A DNA stretch of 64,000 bases, taken from contig NZ_FUYE01000007.1 in NCBI RefSeq assembly GCF_900167535.1, forward strand, positions 124,001-188,000. Reading direction: 5' to 3'. The position numbers and the translations under genes are program-made. The notes beneath the pieces are model-generated. The model searched no databases. It was not told where the DNA came from and saw nothing but the letters and a program-made list of their open reading frames with translations. The DNA comes from Prosthecobacter debontii. GTDB lineage: Bacteria > Verrucomicrobiota > Verrucomicrobiia > Verrucomicrobiales > Verrucomicrobiaceae. Shown one piece after another: positions 24,326 through 34,277 of the stretch (its first letter is position 1; each line of letters starts with the position of its first letter).

Positions 24326-24345
24326 ACTGTTCTCAAGAACAGTAT
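24324..24345 (-). promoter_or_regulatory. LexA-type SOS box overlapping the radical SAM start codon
   Basis: A 22-bp palindrome, ATACTGTTCT-CA-AGAACAGTAT, with only the two central bases unpaired. The core TGTTC-N4-GAACA (24328-24341) is the LexA motif I recall as reported for Verrucomicrobia; it also fits the E. coli-like CTG-N10-CAG. On the minus strand it holds TATACT (24341-24346), a good -10, and its end is part of the ATG at 24325. A TTGACT lies 14 bp upstream. Confidence 0.8.
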
Positions 24346-24362
24346 AGATAGCCGCCCTCAAG

Positions 24363-25421
24363 TCAATTCCACTTCACCAACTCCACCCTGCGATTCTTCG
24401 CACGACCATCTTCATTCGCATTGGGGGCGGCGGGGCTGGCGAAACTACATCCAAAGGGAAAGAGACGTTGCGTGGAGATGCCGTAGCGACTGATCAAGGC
24501 CTCCACCACCGCAGCGGCGCGGCGATTGGAGAGGTCACGGTTGAATTCAAACTCTCCGACATTGTCCGTGTGCCCCACCACCAAGAGCTTGATCTCGGGG
24601 TCTGAGCTCATGAGCTTCTGCACCTCAGCGAGCGCGGTATCGGATTCCGGTTTGAGCGTGGCTTTATTCGTATCGAAGTAGATGCCATAGAGCGCCACCC
24701 GGCCCGTGGTGGTGATTTGCTTTTCCATTTCATCGGCTTTCACCATCACCATGCGGTTTTCCATGGCCTTGGTCTCGATGACATCCACACGTGCAACAAC
24801 CGTTCCCGCCAGGATACCCTTCTCGGGATCTTTCCAGGAATCGGTGACCGCTGCGGTAAAGATCGTCACATAGATATCTCCGGCACCTCCTTCTCCCGTC
24901 TTCTTCATGGCGGTGTAGCGGAAGTCGTCGGCTCCAGGCATCGTGTATTCCTGTAGGCCGTAGTCTTTTTCGGTCTGATAGACGGCTGCCAGGAAGCGGC
25001 CATAGCCATTGTCCAGCGTGTTGCCATCTTCTTGAGGTTTACCACCGCTGTAGCCCTCAAACAGCACCTCAAATCCCTTCTCCTTCAAGTCGTTCTGATA
25101 AGAGCGCAGGCACTCCAGAGTACTCGCATCCGCCGGCTCTCGATAAAACAACGTGGTGCGTGCTCCTTCGACATCGATCTTCTTCCAGTCCTTGGTCTTT
25201 TGCTCCGCATAATCAAAAATGACGGGGCCTAACGCCACTTGGTGAGAATCAAACTTCTTGGTCGCATAATTCAAAATCACAGATCCCTCGATGCGCTTCA
25301 GAATCGGGTGATCCTTGGAGCCGGGTTTATCGCGAGTGAACTCTGGACTTGTTTGAGTGAAGGCGAGACTGGAGACAAACACGCTGGCGACGACTAACCA
25401 ATGAGATGATAAAATCTTCAT
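24363..25421 (-). CDS. Exported OmpA-family protein
   Basis: 352 residues from an ATG giving the signal peptide MKILSSHWLVVASVFVSSLAFT; an ATG ten residues upstream is also open. The central region (about 40-220) is of unknown type and contains the KKFDSHQVALGPVIFDYAEQ stretch. The C-terminal OmpA peptidoglycan-binding domain is clear: YGIYFDTNKATLKPESDTAL, LLVVGHTDNVGEFEFNRDLS and NRRAAAVVEALI. Such proteins anchor the outer membrane to peptidoglycan. It ends just 38 bp upstream of the SOS-controlled pair, on the same strand, but the palindrome there belongs to the downstream genes. Confidence 0.88.
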   Translation of the reverse strand: MKILSSHWLVVASVFVSSLAFTQTSPEFTRDKPGSKDHPILKRIEGSVILNYATKKFDSHQVALGPVIFDYAEQKTKDWKKIDVEGARTTLFYREPADASTLECLRSYQNDLKEKGFEVLFEGYSGGKPQEDGNTLDNGYGRFLAAVYQTEKDYGLQEYTMPGADDFRYTAMKKTGEGGAGDIYVTIFTAAVTDSWKDPEKGILAGTVVARVDVIETKAMENRMVMVKADEMEKQITTTGRVALYGIYFDTNKATLKPESDTALAEVQKLMSSDPEIKLLVVGHTDNVGEFEFNRDLSNRRAAAVVEALISRYGISTQRLFPFGCSFASPAAPNANEDGRAKNRRVELVKWN

Positions 25422-25580
25422 GCGGAGGCGAAGTAACGATCCAAACTTCATTCTGTCGAGACAACTAGTTTTATATAATTAAAGGCGGTCATGAAACTTC
25501 CCCTATCGAACGGATAAGCGAACTCGAATCAAGGTGCTGTATCGAAGGAAGAGTAGGTCGAAATCACCGTTCATCAGATC

Positions 25581-26513
25581 ATGTCCCAGCGTCTTTTTCG
25601 ATCCCTTCTCTTCATCGGAGCCTTTCTTCTCAAGTGGGAGAACCTCGCGGCTGCGGAAGCCAACCCTGCTGCACCAACGGCGAACTTAGATGCACCTCTA
25701 ACTGTTCCCCTCTGGCCGGATCGTCCGCCGCAGTTTCTGGAAGGGGCACCGGCAGAGTTCGTGGGTGAGAACGGCTCCATCAAGAATGTGACCGTCCCCG
25801 CACTGGTGGTTTTCCCTGCCGACGCCGAAAAGCGCACGGGGCGAGCTCTGATCATCTGTGCCGGAGGCGGTTATGGTAGCTTGGATTGGAAAACCCACGT
25901 CGTTTATGCAGCTCAGGTCTTCAATCCGCTCGGTGTCACCGTCTTCGGATTGAAGTATCGCGTACGGCCTCCGCATCGTCTGACCAACGAGGGCATTCAG
26001 GCACTGACCTTGCTCGATGCCAAACGTGCCGTGCGCTTGGTGCGACACCGAGCTGAGGAGTGGGGGATCAACCCACATCAGATCGGCATCGCCGGTTACT
26101 CGGCCGGGGGTAACCTAGCCATGAACTTGGCCGCCAACTTCGATCTGGGTGATCCTCAAGCTTCGGATCCCATCGACCGTCTCAGCAGCCGTCCGGACTT
26201 CGCCGTGGGACTCGCCACGTGGCATTGGCGACAGAAAGAATCGCCCTTCCACTTTCGCCCCGAAACCCCTCCTGTCTTCCTCGTCCATGCCACCAATGAT
26301 GGGGTCCCTGGTGGAGCCCCGATCGAGATGCCAAAGGCGATCGCAGTGGACTTGGAAAAATTAGGCGTTCCCGTGAAGATGGCCATCTTTGAGCAAGGGG
26401 CTCATGGCGTAGGGAATCTCATCCCTCAGCGCGTGAAGCGCGGCTATCCACCGACTCGCTGGCCTCAGCTCTTGCTGGAGTGGCTGGACGGCCTTCCCCA
26501 GCAGCCTCAGTGA
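25581..26513 (+). CDS. Exported alpha/beta hydrolase, esterase/acetylxylan-esterase type
   Basis: 310 residues with an N-terminal signal region (SLLFIGAFLLKWENLAAAE). The alpha/beta-hydrolase triad is visible: nucleophile Ser in GYSAGG near residue 174, Asp in HATNDGV near 240, and His in GAHGVGN near 274. The oxyanion loop is IICAGGGYGSLDWKTH. The family (BD-FAE/dienelactone-like) de-esterifies plant-type polysaccharides, for example acetylxylan. It parallels the enzyme at 36451 in size and motifs. It stands 45 bp before a convergent sulfatase, and has no operon partner on its own strand. Confidence 0.85.
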   Translation: MSQRLFRSLLFIGAFLLKWENLAAAEANPAAPTANLDAPLTVPLWPDRPPQFLEGAPAEFVGENGSIKNVTVPALVVFPADAEKRTGRALIICAGGGYGSLDWKTHVVYAAQVFNPLGVTVFGLKYRVRPPHRLTNEGIQALTLLDAKRAVRLVRHRAEEWGINPHQIGIAGYSAGGNLAMNLAANFDLGDPQASDPIDRLSSRPDFAVGLATWHWRQKESPFHFRPETPPVFLVHATNDGVPGGAPIEMPKAIAVDLEKLGVPVKMAIFEQGAHGVGNLIPQRVKRGYPPTRWPQLLLEWLDGLPQQPQ

Positions 26514-26557
26514 ATCTGCCGACCTGATGCACTGGGCATGAGCCCCCCTTCCCGATC

Positions 26558-28078
26558 TTACCTCGGAGGTTCAGCCGCCTTCGGTTTCTTCTTTTTCTCC
26601 GCCTCTCGCAACCGCTGCACCTTCGGTTTGTACCCTGCGGAGAGATTGAGCTGGGAGCTGCGCAGGTGCAGCAGCATCTCCTCACGCATGTGTTGCAGCG
26701 TCTCACGATGTTCCGGTAGCTCCGCCAGATTCGTCATCTCCAGAGGATCGGTGTCCAGGTCGAAGAGAAACTCCTTGTCCTCCTCAGCCCACCACTTGTA
26801 GCGCCCATCCCGCGCCATCACGCGCAGAGGTGCCACCGTGCCGATCTCACTCACCGCCACACGCCGCACGGCCTTCTTCTTTCCCATCGCCACCGGTAAC
26901 TGCGATACCGCAAAGCGCCCTGGACTCAGTTCTCCCCCGATGGCCTCGACGATGGTGGGATAGACATCCATCATTTGCGCCGGGGCCTTGGTTCGCCCTG
27001 CTTGGACCTGGCCGGGCCAACGGATCACCAGAGGCACGCGTGCGGACTCCTCATAAAACCGGCCTTTCGTGAGGTAACCATGCGCCCCCATCATCTCGCC
27101 ATGATCGGCGGTGAAAAGCACCAACGTATTGTCCCAAGTGCCACGTTTTTTCAGCGCCTCAATCAACTGCCCCACGCAGCGATCCACCAGCGAGATCTTG
27201 CCCAGATAGGCCGCCAGTGCTTCACGCGTCTCCGCATGATTCAGGGCATGTCCCTCCCGCAGGTAAACCGGAGGCACGTTCGCGGGCAACGTCAGTTTCT
27301 CAGGCTCATACATGGTGGCAAACTCTCCCGGCGGGTCCAGCGGCGGATGCGGTGAGTGAAAGCTGGCCACCAGACACAACGGCTTTTCCTGCGGTTGTCC
27401 GCCGATGAATTTCACCGCTTCGTCCGCCACGAAGACATCGTGATAATCCTCCACACCAACGACACTGGCACGCGGTTCAAACTCCCACTTCACATAACGA
27501 TCATGTAGATCCTTGGCCACCTGCTCCAGCAGCCCCTTTTGACGTAGATGTCGGGCATAGGCCCCGCGCGCATCGGCGGAGTCCGGCGGCCCCGAGACAT
27601 CCACCACCACATCCAGCCCCAGGGCCTGATAGTAGTCTTCCAGATTTTCGTGGTGTTCTTTCCAAGCCGCTCCACTACTCCAATGCAGCTTACCGATCTG
27701 CGCCGTCGTGTAACCCGCTGCGCGGATATCACGGAACATTGGGGCCGCTTCCGCAGGCGTGGCATAGTTCCCCACATTCCCCCACACGGAGTGGCCGCCA
27801 TTGTGAGGATACAACCCCGTGATCAGGGAGATACGCGCCGGCATGCACACCGGTGAAGTCGTGTAACACGCATCAAAGATCATCCCCTCCTTCGCCATCC
27901 GATCCAAGTTCGGCGTCTTCACCTCCGGATTCTCCCAGCTCAGGTAACGCGGGCTCCACTGATCCGTCAGGATCACCAGCACATCCGGTTGAGCAGCCGT
28001 CTTTGTCTCGGTCTTCTCGGCCCGCAGTCCGACCGGGAGTATCAGCATTAAACCTGTCAGTAGAGCTTTCATAGTCAT
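26558..28078 (-). CDS. Exported sulfatase (formylglycine type)
   Basis: 506 residues from the ATG at 28078, which has AGGA five bases upstream; a TTG-led extension upstream is not credible. Signal peptide MKALLTGLMLILPVGLRAE. The N-terminal metal residues are in VLVILTDQW, and the formylglycine site is Cys78 in SPVCMPARISL, matching CxPxR. The metal-binding LFTADHGEMMGAHGYLTKG is in place, and the C-terminal FDLDTDPLEMTNLAELPEHR is the usual end of these enzymes. It hydrolyses sulfate esters, here presumably of a polysaccharide. Activity needs a formylglycine-generating enzyme, not seen in the window. A KKKKPKAAEPPR tail is basic. Confidence 0.93.
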   Translation of the reverse strand: MTMKALLTGLMLILPVGLRAEKTETKTAAQPDVLVILTDQWSPRYLSWENPEVKTPNLDRMAKEGMIFDACYTTSPVCMPARISLITGLYPHNGGHSVWGNVGNYATPAEAAPMFRDIRAAGYTTAQIGKLHWSSGAAWKEHHENLEDYYQALGLDVVVDVSGPPDSADARGAYARHLRQKGLLEQVAKDLHDRYVKWEFEPRASVVGVEDYHDVFVADEAVKFIGGQPQEKPLCLVASFHSPHPPLDPPGEFATMYEPEKLTLPANVPPVYLREGHALNHAETREALAAYLGKISLVDRCVGQLIEALKKRGTWDNTLVLFTADHGEMMGAHGYLTKGRFYEESARVPLVIRWPGQVQAGRTKAPAQMMDVYPTIVEAIGGELSPGRFAVSQLPVAMGKKKAVRRVAVSEIGTVAPLRVMARDGRYKWWAEEDKEFLFDLDTDPLEMTNLAELPEHRETLQHMREEMLLHLRSSQLNLSAGYKPKVQRLREAEKKKKPKAAEPPR

Positions 28079-28644
28079 GTCCATCCTCATTCGATGCGTC
28101 TCTTTCTGCGATCCGCCCTGAAACGACCTTCCCACCCGATAGCTTCCGCAAACTTCCCACTTTCCTTCACTCTCCGCTTCCGACGTGGTCTTGAACCCTT
28201 TTGTAGACCTTTTCTTCGGACATAAACACCCCCGAATAACTTTCAAGCCCTTGCCAACCCAGGGATTAAACTGGCACAAAACTTGTGGGTCGTGACACAA
28301 AATGTGTCAAAGGGGCTCTTTAGCGTATGGCGATACAGGATCCATTTTCAGTCAAACCGGCTGGACTAACAAAAAGGAATGCAAGTTCATTTTCCTCCAA
28401 GGTCAATGCCACTTAAACACATCCATACAGAAAGGTTGATGAACTCTTTTCATGTCTCCGAATACCCTTCGGTCCAATCTGGATGTCGGCGATAGCTAGT
28501 TCGAAACAAAGTCTTGTTCCGCCACCTATGTTTTATTAGCCAGAAAAGGCATAACTTCAGCGCTAATTTGCTAACATCCTGGCCACACATCGATCTTCGA
28601 TGTCCGCTTCAGGTAATTGGGTTCCCTTAAACGTCTTCGATCCT
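28079..28644. other. Long intergenic region upstream of the sulfatase
   Basis: 566 bp without a credible gene. It is lower in GC than the flanking sulfatase. It holds the tandem inverted repeats at 28275-28309, listed separately. The remainder shows no recognised motif or hairpin. Confidence 0.55.
28275..28309. promoter_or_regulatory. Two adjacent inverted repeats, candidate operator of the sulfatase gene
   Basis: CACAA-AAC-TTGTG (28275-28287) is followed by TGACACA-AAA-TGTGTCA (28293-28309). Both are perfect with a 3-base spacer and their centres are 20 bp apart, two helical turns. The arrangement lies about 200 bp upstream of the sulfatase start and no other gene is close enough to be its obvious target. 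Confidence 0.45.
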
Positions 28645-29079
28645 TCACTGGCGATATTGTTCAATGGCCAGATATTCCGCATCGACAGCTCGGACTAACA
28701 CAAAGCGATACTCATAACCATCGTTTAACCAGTGGCCGGACACCGCAGTCGTGGGTTTGTCGATTCGAATCCCTCCACTGATCATTTCCACAAAAGGAAC
28801 GGCGGTTTCAACAGGGAAATCTGAGAAGTCCTCATCGCGCTCTGGAATTTCAAAGGCCTTCGTTGATTTCAATCCCCACGCATAATGGGTATGCGTCTCC
28901 AACCGATTCGAATCCGCGATCTCATTCAGTAAGGTGGCGTTTTGAGGAAACTGGATTCCTATCTTTTCTCCGAGAACACTCACGCGCTCTTCATTCGAGA
29001 TCTTCTCTTGCGAGCGATCTTCGCAAGAGGTCATCAGCAAGAGCGCCAAATATCCAAGGATCAGCTTCGTCCGTTTCAT
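28645..29079 (-). CDS. Small lipoprotein of unknown function
   Basis: 144 residues. The N-terminus KLILGYLALLLMTSCEDRS has a lipobox, with Cys19 as the lipidation site. The mature domain has no recognised family; it holds VGEKIGIQFPQNATLLNEIA-like and YAWGLKSTKAFEIPER segments, and ends RFVLVRAVDAEYLAIEQYRQ. The DNA is lower in GC than most of the window, as is the next gene, so both may be recent arrivals. It follows the membrane protein at 29095 by 15 bp on the same strand and may be co-transcribed. Confidence 0.72.
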   Translation of the reverse strand: MKRTKLILGYLALLLMTSCEDRSQEKISNEERVSVLGEKIGIQFPQNATLLNEIADSNRLETHTHYAWGLKSTKAFEIPERDEDFSDFPVETAVPFVEMISGGIRIDKPTTAVSGHWLNDGYEYRFVLVRAVDAEYLAIEQYRQ

Positions 29080-29094
29080 ATCTATGCATCAAGC

Positions 29095-29616
29095 TTAGCC
29101 GATCCATGCATGGATACGTGGATCATGAGCAAAGGGAAGGAAAACCTCTTTGCCAAGAGTCGGCTCATTCAGGATCAAGATGAGACAACCTTCTGCACGA
29201 ACGACCTCTTTGATCTGCTCACGCTTGAATGTCCGTTCTTTGCCAGAAATTTGACAAGAAAGATGATCATGGTGCAACTCCACCGAGGCATAGCCACCGG
29301 TTTCGTTTTCCCACCGCCTAACAATGGATTGAACGAGCTTTTCAACTTGCCAACGGCGGAGGTAATGTAAGACAGCCAACGTGCCTGCTCCGACGATCAT
29401 GGCAGCAGTCAACTTTGTAAGCCCGATAGAAATTCCAGAGTAATCGGTCGAACCGAGTATCAGTTGCCCTCCTTGGCCCGTTTGCCACCATGAGAGCCCC
29501 GCAGCGATCAATGCCACCACAAAATCGAAGATTCTGCAGGAACGAGCTTTTCTCGTCATCAGAATACGATGACCCATTTCGATTGTCTGCTGATTGATGG
29601 TTATGCTCGGAGTCAT
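29095..29616 (-). CDS. Two-helix membrane protein with YcxB/PH-like domain
   Basis: 173 residues. Two membrane segments (FVVALIAAGLSWW and LTAAMIVGAGTLAVLHYL) are followed by a soluble domain. The order ITINQQTIEMGHRI at the start and GYASVELHHDHLSCQISGKERTFKREQIKEVV with a final FLPFAHDPRIHAWIG is that of YcxB-like C-terminal or bacterial PH domains, which occur in membrane-associated proteins of unknown function. GC is low here. Upstream of the lipoprotein gene and probably in one transcription unit with it. Confidence 0.68.
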   Translation of the reverse strand: MTPSITINQQTIEMGHRILMTRKARSCRIFDFVVALIAAGLSWWQTGQGGQLILGSTDYSGISIGLTKLTAAMIVGAGTLAVLHYLRRWQVEKLVQSIVRRWENETGGYASVELHHDHLSCQISGKERTFKREQIKEVVRAEGCLILILNEPTLGKEVFLPFAHDPRIHAWIG

Positions 29617-29703
29617 GCCGACACGCTTGTCGTGACACGAAACTCGTTAAAGGGCAATTTTATCCGCTTTTTATAACGAAGCACATCATCAAGCCGCCAA
29701 GGA

Positions 29704-29850
29704 TCAGCTGCTTAACTGGTCTTGCATGGCTTCGAGACGCTCGGCAGCTTTTTTTGCCCTCTTTTGACCCAAATGGCTGTCTATCACGAGCTGTTCTTTA
29801 ATTCTCCACAAGACATCCGCACGGTGCTTGCTCCTGTTGGGCTTCATCAT
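29704..29850 (-). CDS. Possible small charged protein overlapping a permease start
   Basis: A 48-residue open frame from ATG (MMKPNRSKHRADVLWRIKEQ, then helical HLGQKRAKKAAERLEAMQD). The sequence is amphipathic and rich in Lys, Arg and Glu, so it reads like a real helix, but its start overlaps the divergent permease start by two bases and no ribosome site or relative is known to me. It could be an accidental frame. Confidence 0.28.
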   Translation of the reverse strand: MMKPNRSKHRADVLWRIKEQLVIDSHLGQKRAKKAAERLEAMQDQLSS

Positions 29851-31219
29851 GGATCGTTTCTTCAAGCTGACTGAACGCGGGACCTCGGTGCGCACGGAGG
29901 TGTTGGGAGGTCTCACCACCTTTGTGACCATGGCCTACATCATGGTGGTGAATCCGGCGATCCTAAGCTTTGCAGGGATTCCCTCTGGGCCGGGCACGGT
30001 GGCGACGATTCTGACGGCGGTGTTTGGCTGTGCATTGATGGGCTTGATCGCGAATCGACCTATCGCGGTGGCGCCTTACATGGGGGAGAATGCCTTCATT
30101 GCTTTTGGTTTGGTGGCGCTGGGGATCGGCTGGGAGCAGAGACTCGGGGCGGTGTTTGTGAGTGGGGTGTTGTTTCTGCTGATCACGTTGTTGGGCATTC
30201 GAGGTTGGCTGGCGAATGCGGTGCCAGCGGGGCTCAAGCACAGCTTTGCAGCGGGGATCGGTTTGTTTCTGGCTTTCATCGGTCTGTATGAGACGGGCAT
30301 CGTCACCAGCTTCGTGACCGGGATGCCTGCGGAAGTTTTGCCCAAGGGGGCAGGGGGTCTACTGGCGGCTCCAGCGGTGCCGGTGAAGATCGGGGATCTG
30401 CGAGATCCACAGGTGCTGCTGGCAGTGCTGGGCTTTTTGCTGATGATCGTGCTGATGCTGCGCAAGGTCCGCGGGGCCTTGCTGATCGGTATTGCCGTGA
30501 CGGCGGTGATCGGCGGGTTGGCAGGCTTTGGCTCGGCGCCCAAGGCGGTGATGGCACTGCCCTTTACAGGGGATTACGACCTCGGTGCGATTGCCTTTAA
30601 GCTGGACATTCTCGGCGTGTTGAAGCTGAGTTTCCTGCCTGTCCTACTGACGCTGTTTCTCATGAGCTTTCTGGATACCCTGGGCACGCTCACTGGGCTA
30701 GGCGCAGCGGCGGATCTGCTGGATGAAAAGGGCAATTTCCCTCAGGTGGAAAAGCCCATGCTGGTGGATGCGCTGACATGCATGTTCAGCGGCTTGATCG
30801 GCACCTCCACGAGTGGTGCCTACATCGAGTCGGCCACGGGCATCAGCGAGGGGGCACGCACGGGTTTGGCCGCACTGGTGACAGCGGGGTTGTTTGCGGT
30901 TTCGCTGTTTTTCATCCCTCTCATTGAGCCGCTCCAGCAGCTTCGTTTCGCTTACGGTCCAGCCCTGATCGCGGTGGGGGTGCTGATGATGGGATCGGTG
31001 CGCCGGATTGATTTCGAAGATCTCACGGAGTGGGTGCCCGCCTTTGTCACGATCGTGATGATGCTCTTTACCTATAACATCGCCAACGGCCTGACGGCTG
31101 GGTTTGTCGTGCATCCAGTGCTGAAAGGGGCGGCAGGGCGCTGGCGCGAACTGAATGCGGGCATGCTGATCCTGGCGGGGATGTGCGCGGCCTATTACCT
31201 GTTAGGGATGGTTCATTGA
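29849..31219 (+). CDS. Purine permease, NCS2/AzgA family
   Basis: 456 residues. The opening DRFFKLTERGTSVRTEVLGG and LTTFVTMAYIMVVNPAILS is diagnostic of AzgA/PbuG adenine-guanine-hypoxanthine permeases. It has about 12 to 14 membrane segments; the APYMGENAFIAF, FSGLIGTSTSGAYIESATG and GARTGLAALVTA segments are the family motifs around the substrate site. It imports purine bases with protons across the inner membrane. The ATG at 29849 is chosen over the GTG-type extension since the conserved MDRFF opening begins there. The 5' region (about 200 bp) shows no purine riboswitch that I can recognise. Confidence 0.92.
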   Translation: MDRFFKLTERGTSVRTEVLGGLTTFVTMAYIMVVNPAILSFAGIPSGPGTVATILTAVFGCALMGLIANRPIAVAPYMGENAFIAFGLVALGIGWEQRLGAVFVSGVLFLLITLLGIRGWLANAVPAGLKHSFAAGIGLFLAFIGLYETGIVTSFVTGMPAEVLPKGAGGLLAAPAVPVKIGDLRDPQVLLAVLGFLLMIVLMLRKVRGALLIGIAVTAVIGGLAGFGSAPKAVMALPFTGDYDLGAIAFKLDILGVLKLSFLPVLLTLFLMSFLDTLGTLTGLGAAADLLDEKGNFPQVEKPMLVDALTCMFSGLIGTSTSGAYIESATGISEGARTGLAALVTAGLFAVSLFFIPLIEPLQQLRFAYGPALIAVGVLMMGSVRRIDFEDLTEWVPAFVTIVMMLFTYNIANGLTAGFVVHPVLKGAAGRWRELNAGMLILAGMCAAYYLLGMVH

Positions 31220-31266
31220 GAAGTAAATCTGAAGGCACAGGACGAGTGTTCAGAAAATAAACAAAA

Positions 31267-31316
31267 ACGGACCGGAAGTTGCCTTCCGGTCCGTCGTTGG
31301 GGGTTTGGGTTTTTTA
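31267..31316 (+). terminator. Terminator of the purine permease gene
   Basis: ACGGACCGGAAG (31267-31278) pairs perfectly with CTTCCGGTCCGT (31283-31294) across a 4-base loop; a T run (31311-31315) follows after 15 bases. Confidence 0.75.
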
Positions 31317-31320
31317 TCGT

Positions 31321-31414
31321 GAGGCCTGTCTTCGCAAGCTCCCGGTATGCGAAAACAGGTCTCTCAAGACAAAATGTTTATGAAGAGAGACCTGCCTTTT
31401 CAGACAGGCCTCTC
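31321..31414. repeat. Two tandem hairpins with the same stem sequence
   Basis: Hairpin 1 (31321-31363): GAGGCCTGT and TTCGCA pair with TGCGAA and ACAGGTCTC. Hairpin 2 (31385-31414): GAGAGACCTG pairs with CAGGCCTCTC. Both share the GAG-RCCTG stem theme, unlike ordinary terminators, and lie between the convergent permease and groEL genes. Confidence 0.7.
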
Positions 31415-31419
31415 CAGAT

Positions 31420-31440
31420 AAGAGTTCAAAAAAACTCTTT
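31420..31440 (-). terminator. Probable terminator of groEL
   Basis: On the minus strand AAAGAGTT (31440-31433) pairs with AACTCTT (31426-31420) around a T-rich loop, immediately after the groEL stop at 31452. The stem is short, so the hairpin pair beyond it may help. Confidence 0.55.
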
Positions 31441-31451
31441 TATTCCTACAA

Positions 31452-33092
<1,641 letters not shown>

Positions 33093-33119
33093 TCAGGGGT
33101 GTTGAGATTCCTTGAGGGA

Positions 33120-33416
33120 TTAGGCGATGATACCGAGGATGTCGGTTTCGTTGATGATGAGGAGGTCCTCGCCGTTGACCTTGACTTCAGTGCCGCCGTA
33201 TTTGGAGATCAGGACTTTGTCGCCTGCCTTCACGGTGAAGAGAGTGCTGACGTCCTTGCCTTCGTCATCCTTGCCGGTGCCGAGAGCGAGCACTTCTGCC
33301 TCCTGTGGTTTTTCCTTCGCGGTGTCGGGAAGGAAGATCCCACCAGCGGATTTTTCTTCGCTGAGGGAGCGCTTCACGAGGACGCGGCGGCCGAGCGGGG
33401 TGATTGCGGTAGCCAT
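33120..33416 (-). CDS. groES: Co-chaperonin GroES, 10 kDa
   Basis: 98 residues from the ATG before [15 protein letters not shown]; a longer frame upstream is not credible. The mobile loop is in [17 protein letters not shown], and the domain signature is [20 protein letters not shown]. It caps GroEL and is the first gene of the groESL operon. The upstream 100 bp show no CIRCE inverted repeat. Confidence 0.97.
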   Translation of the reverse strand: MATAITPLGRRVLVKRSLSEEKSAGGIFLPDTAKEKPQEAEVLALGTGKDDEGKDVSTLFTVKAGDKVLISKYGGTEVKVNGEDLLIINETDILGIIA

Positions 33417-33588
33417 AGTTGGTCTATTTTCTGCTAACTTGTTTAGTTGTTCAGTTTGGTTTGGTTCATCTGCCCGGCTTGCAGTCACATAATGGGTTCA
33501 TGTGGCGGCCAGCCGGGCGGAAAATTTATCGAGAGGGGAAATGCGAGACGGGAAAACGACGGACGAAGAAGTCGGCAGTGGGCGGGAT

Positions 33589-34245
33589 TTATTTCGCCGG
33601 AGGTGGGTTTTCTTTGATCGCCACCCCGTTGCTGGCGCGGTAAACGCCGTCATAAGTGAGCTCCGGTGTGGCTTCGCCAATTTCCTCGACCAGGAAGCCG
33701 ACGATGCGCTTGGGGTCTTCGGACAAAACCGCCTGGAGCATACGCGAGGTGCGCGGACGATCATAATTCTGCACCTGGAGATCCAGTCCTACAGAGCCGG
33801 GTTTGGCTTCCAGCCCTTGCATGCGAGCTGCCAATTCCACCGTGGAGTTGATCTGGCCTAACAGCTTTTTATCCTGGCCCAATTTGGTGAGAGCCACCTT
33901 GAGGCTTTCATTCACCTCAGGGACGTTCAACAGGTCCGCGGCGGTTTTGTTGGGATATTTGTCAATGATGCTCTCCGCTTCATCCGCCAGGGCGTTTTGA
34001 CGCTCAGCAGGTAAGGGCTCGAGGGCATCAGTGATGAGGCTGTCGAGATGAGTGTCCGAGACACTCGTGGTGGTCACAGCTTTGGGCTGGGCCGGAGAGG
34101 CTTCCGTTGATTTTGAGACTTCGGGTTTCTTCCCACAGGAGATGCTGAACGAAATGAGCACAGCCGCCACCCCCACCTGAAGGTGCCGACGGTTGGTCGG
34201 CACCTTGGAGGTAGAATCAGTTGAGATGGGCAGCTGAGGGTTCAT
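33589..34245 (-). CDS. Putative lipoprotein or exported protein
   Basis: 218 residues from the ATG at 34245; an ATG four residues earlier is also open. A hydrophobic segment VGVAAVLISFSISCGKKP ends in a lipobox-like SISC. The rest is soluble, low-complexity Ser/Thr/Pro near the N-terminus, then an Asp/Glu/Leu helical section (LPAERQNALADEAESIIDKY) and a C-terminal SEDPKRIVGFLVEEIGE region. No family recognised. It lies in a gap between dnaK and groES on the same strand and may belong to either chaperone transcript, or be an envelope stress protein; that is speculation. Confidence 0.65.
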   Translation of the reverse strand: MNPQLPISTDSTSKVPTNRRHLQVGVAAVLISFSISCGKKPEVSKSTEASPAQPKAVTTTSVSDTHLDSLITDALEPLPAERQNALADEAESIIDKYPNKTAADLLNVPEVNESLKVALTKLGQDKKLLGQINSTVELAARMQGLEAKPGSVGLDLQVQNYDRPRTSRMLQAVLSEDPKRIVGFLVEEIGEATPELTYDGVYRASNGVAIKENPPPAK

Positions 34246-34277
34246 CACGTTTCTCATCGGAGAAAAAACGGAACTGC

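Noticed and set aside
28272-28287. TGGCAC-N5-TTGT, similar to a sigma-54 promoter
   Set aside because: It points rightwards, where no gene on the plus strand starts for 1.5 kb, and the -12 element lacks the invariant GC.
28755-28775. GATTCGAATCCC, like a tRNA T-arm
   Set aside because: It lies inside the lipoprotein gene and no cloverleaf can be drawn around it.
29640-29848. Purine riboswitch upstream of the permease
   Set aside because: The short leader lacks the conserved purine-aptamer core loops that I would expect.
33417-33520. A CIRCE-like heat-shock element before groES
   Set aside because: No TTAGCACTC-N9-GAGTGCTAA match was found.
34042-34070. GAGTGTC-CGA-GACACTC hairpin, similar to the repeat family
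   Set aside because: The loop and arms differ from the ACTCYT family and it lies in coding sequence with no other copy seen.
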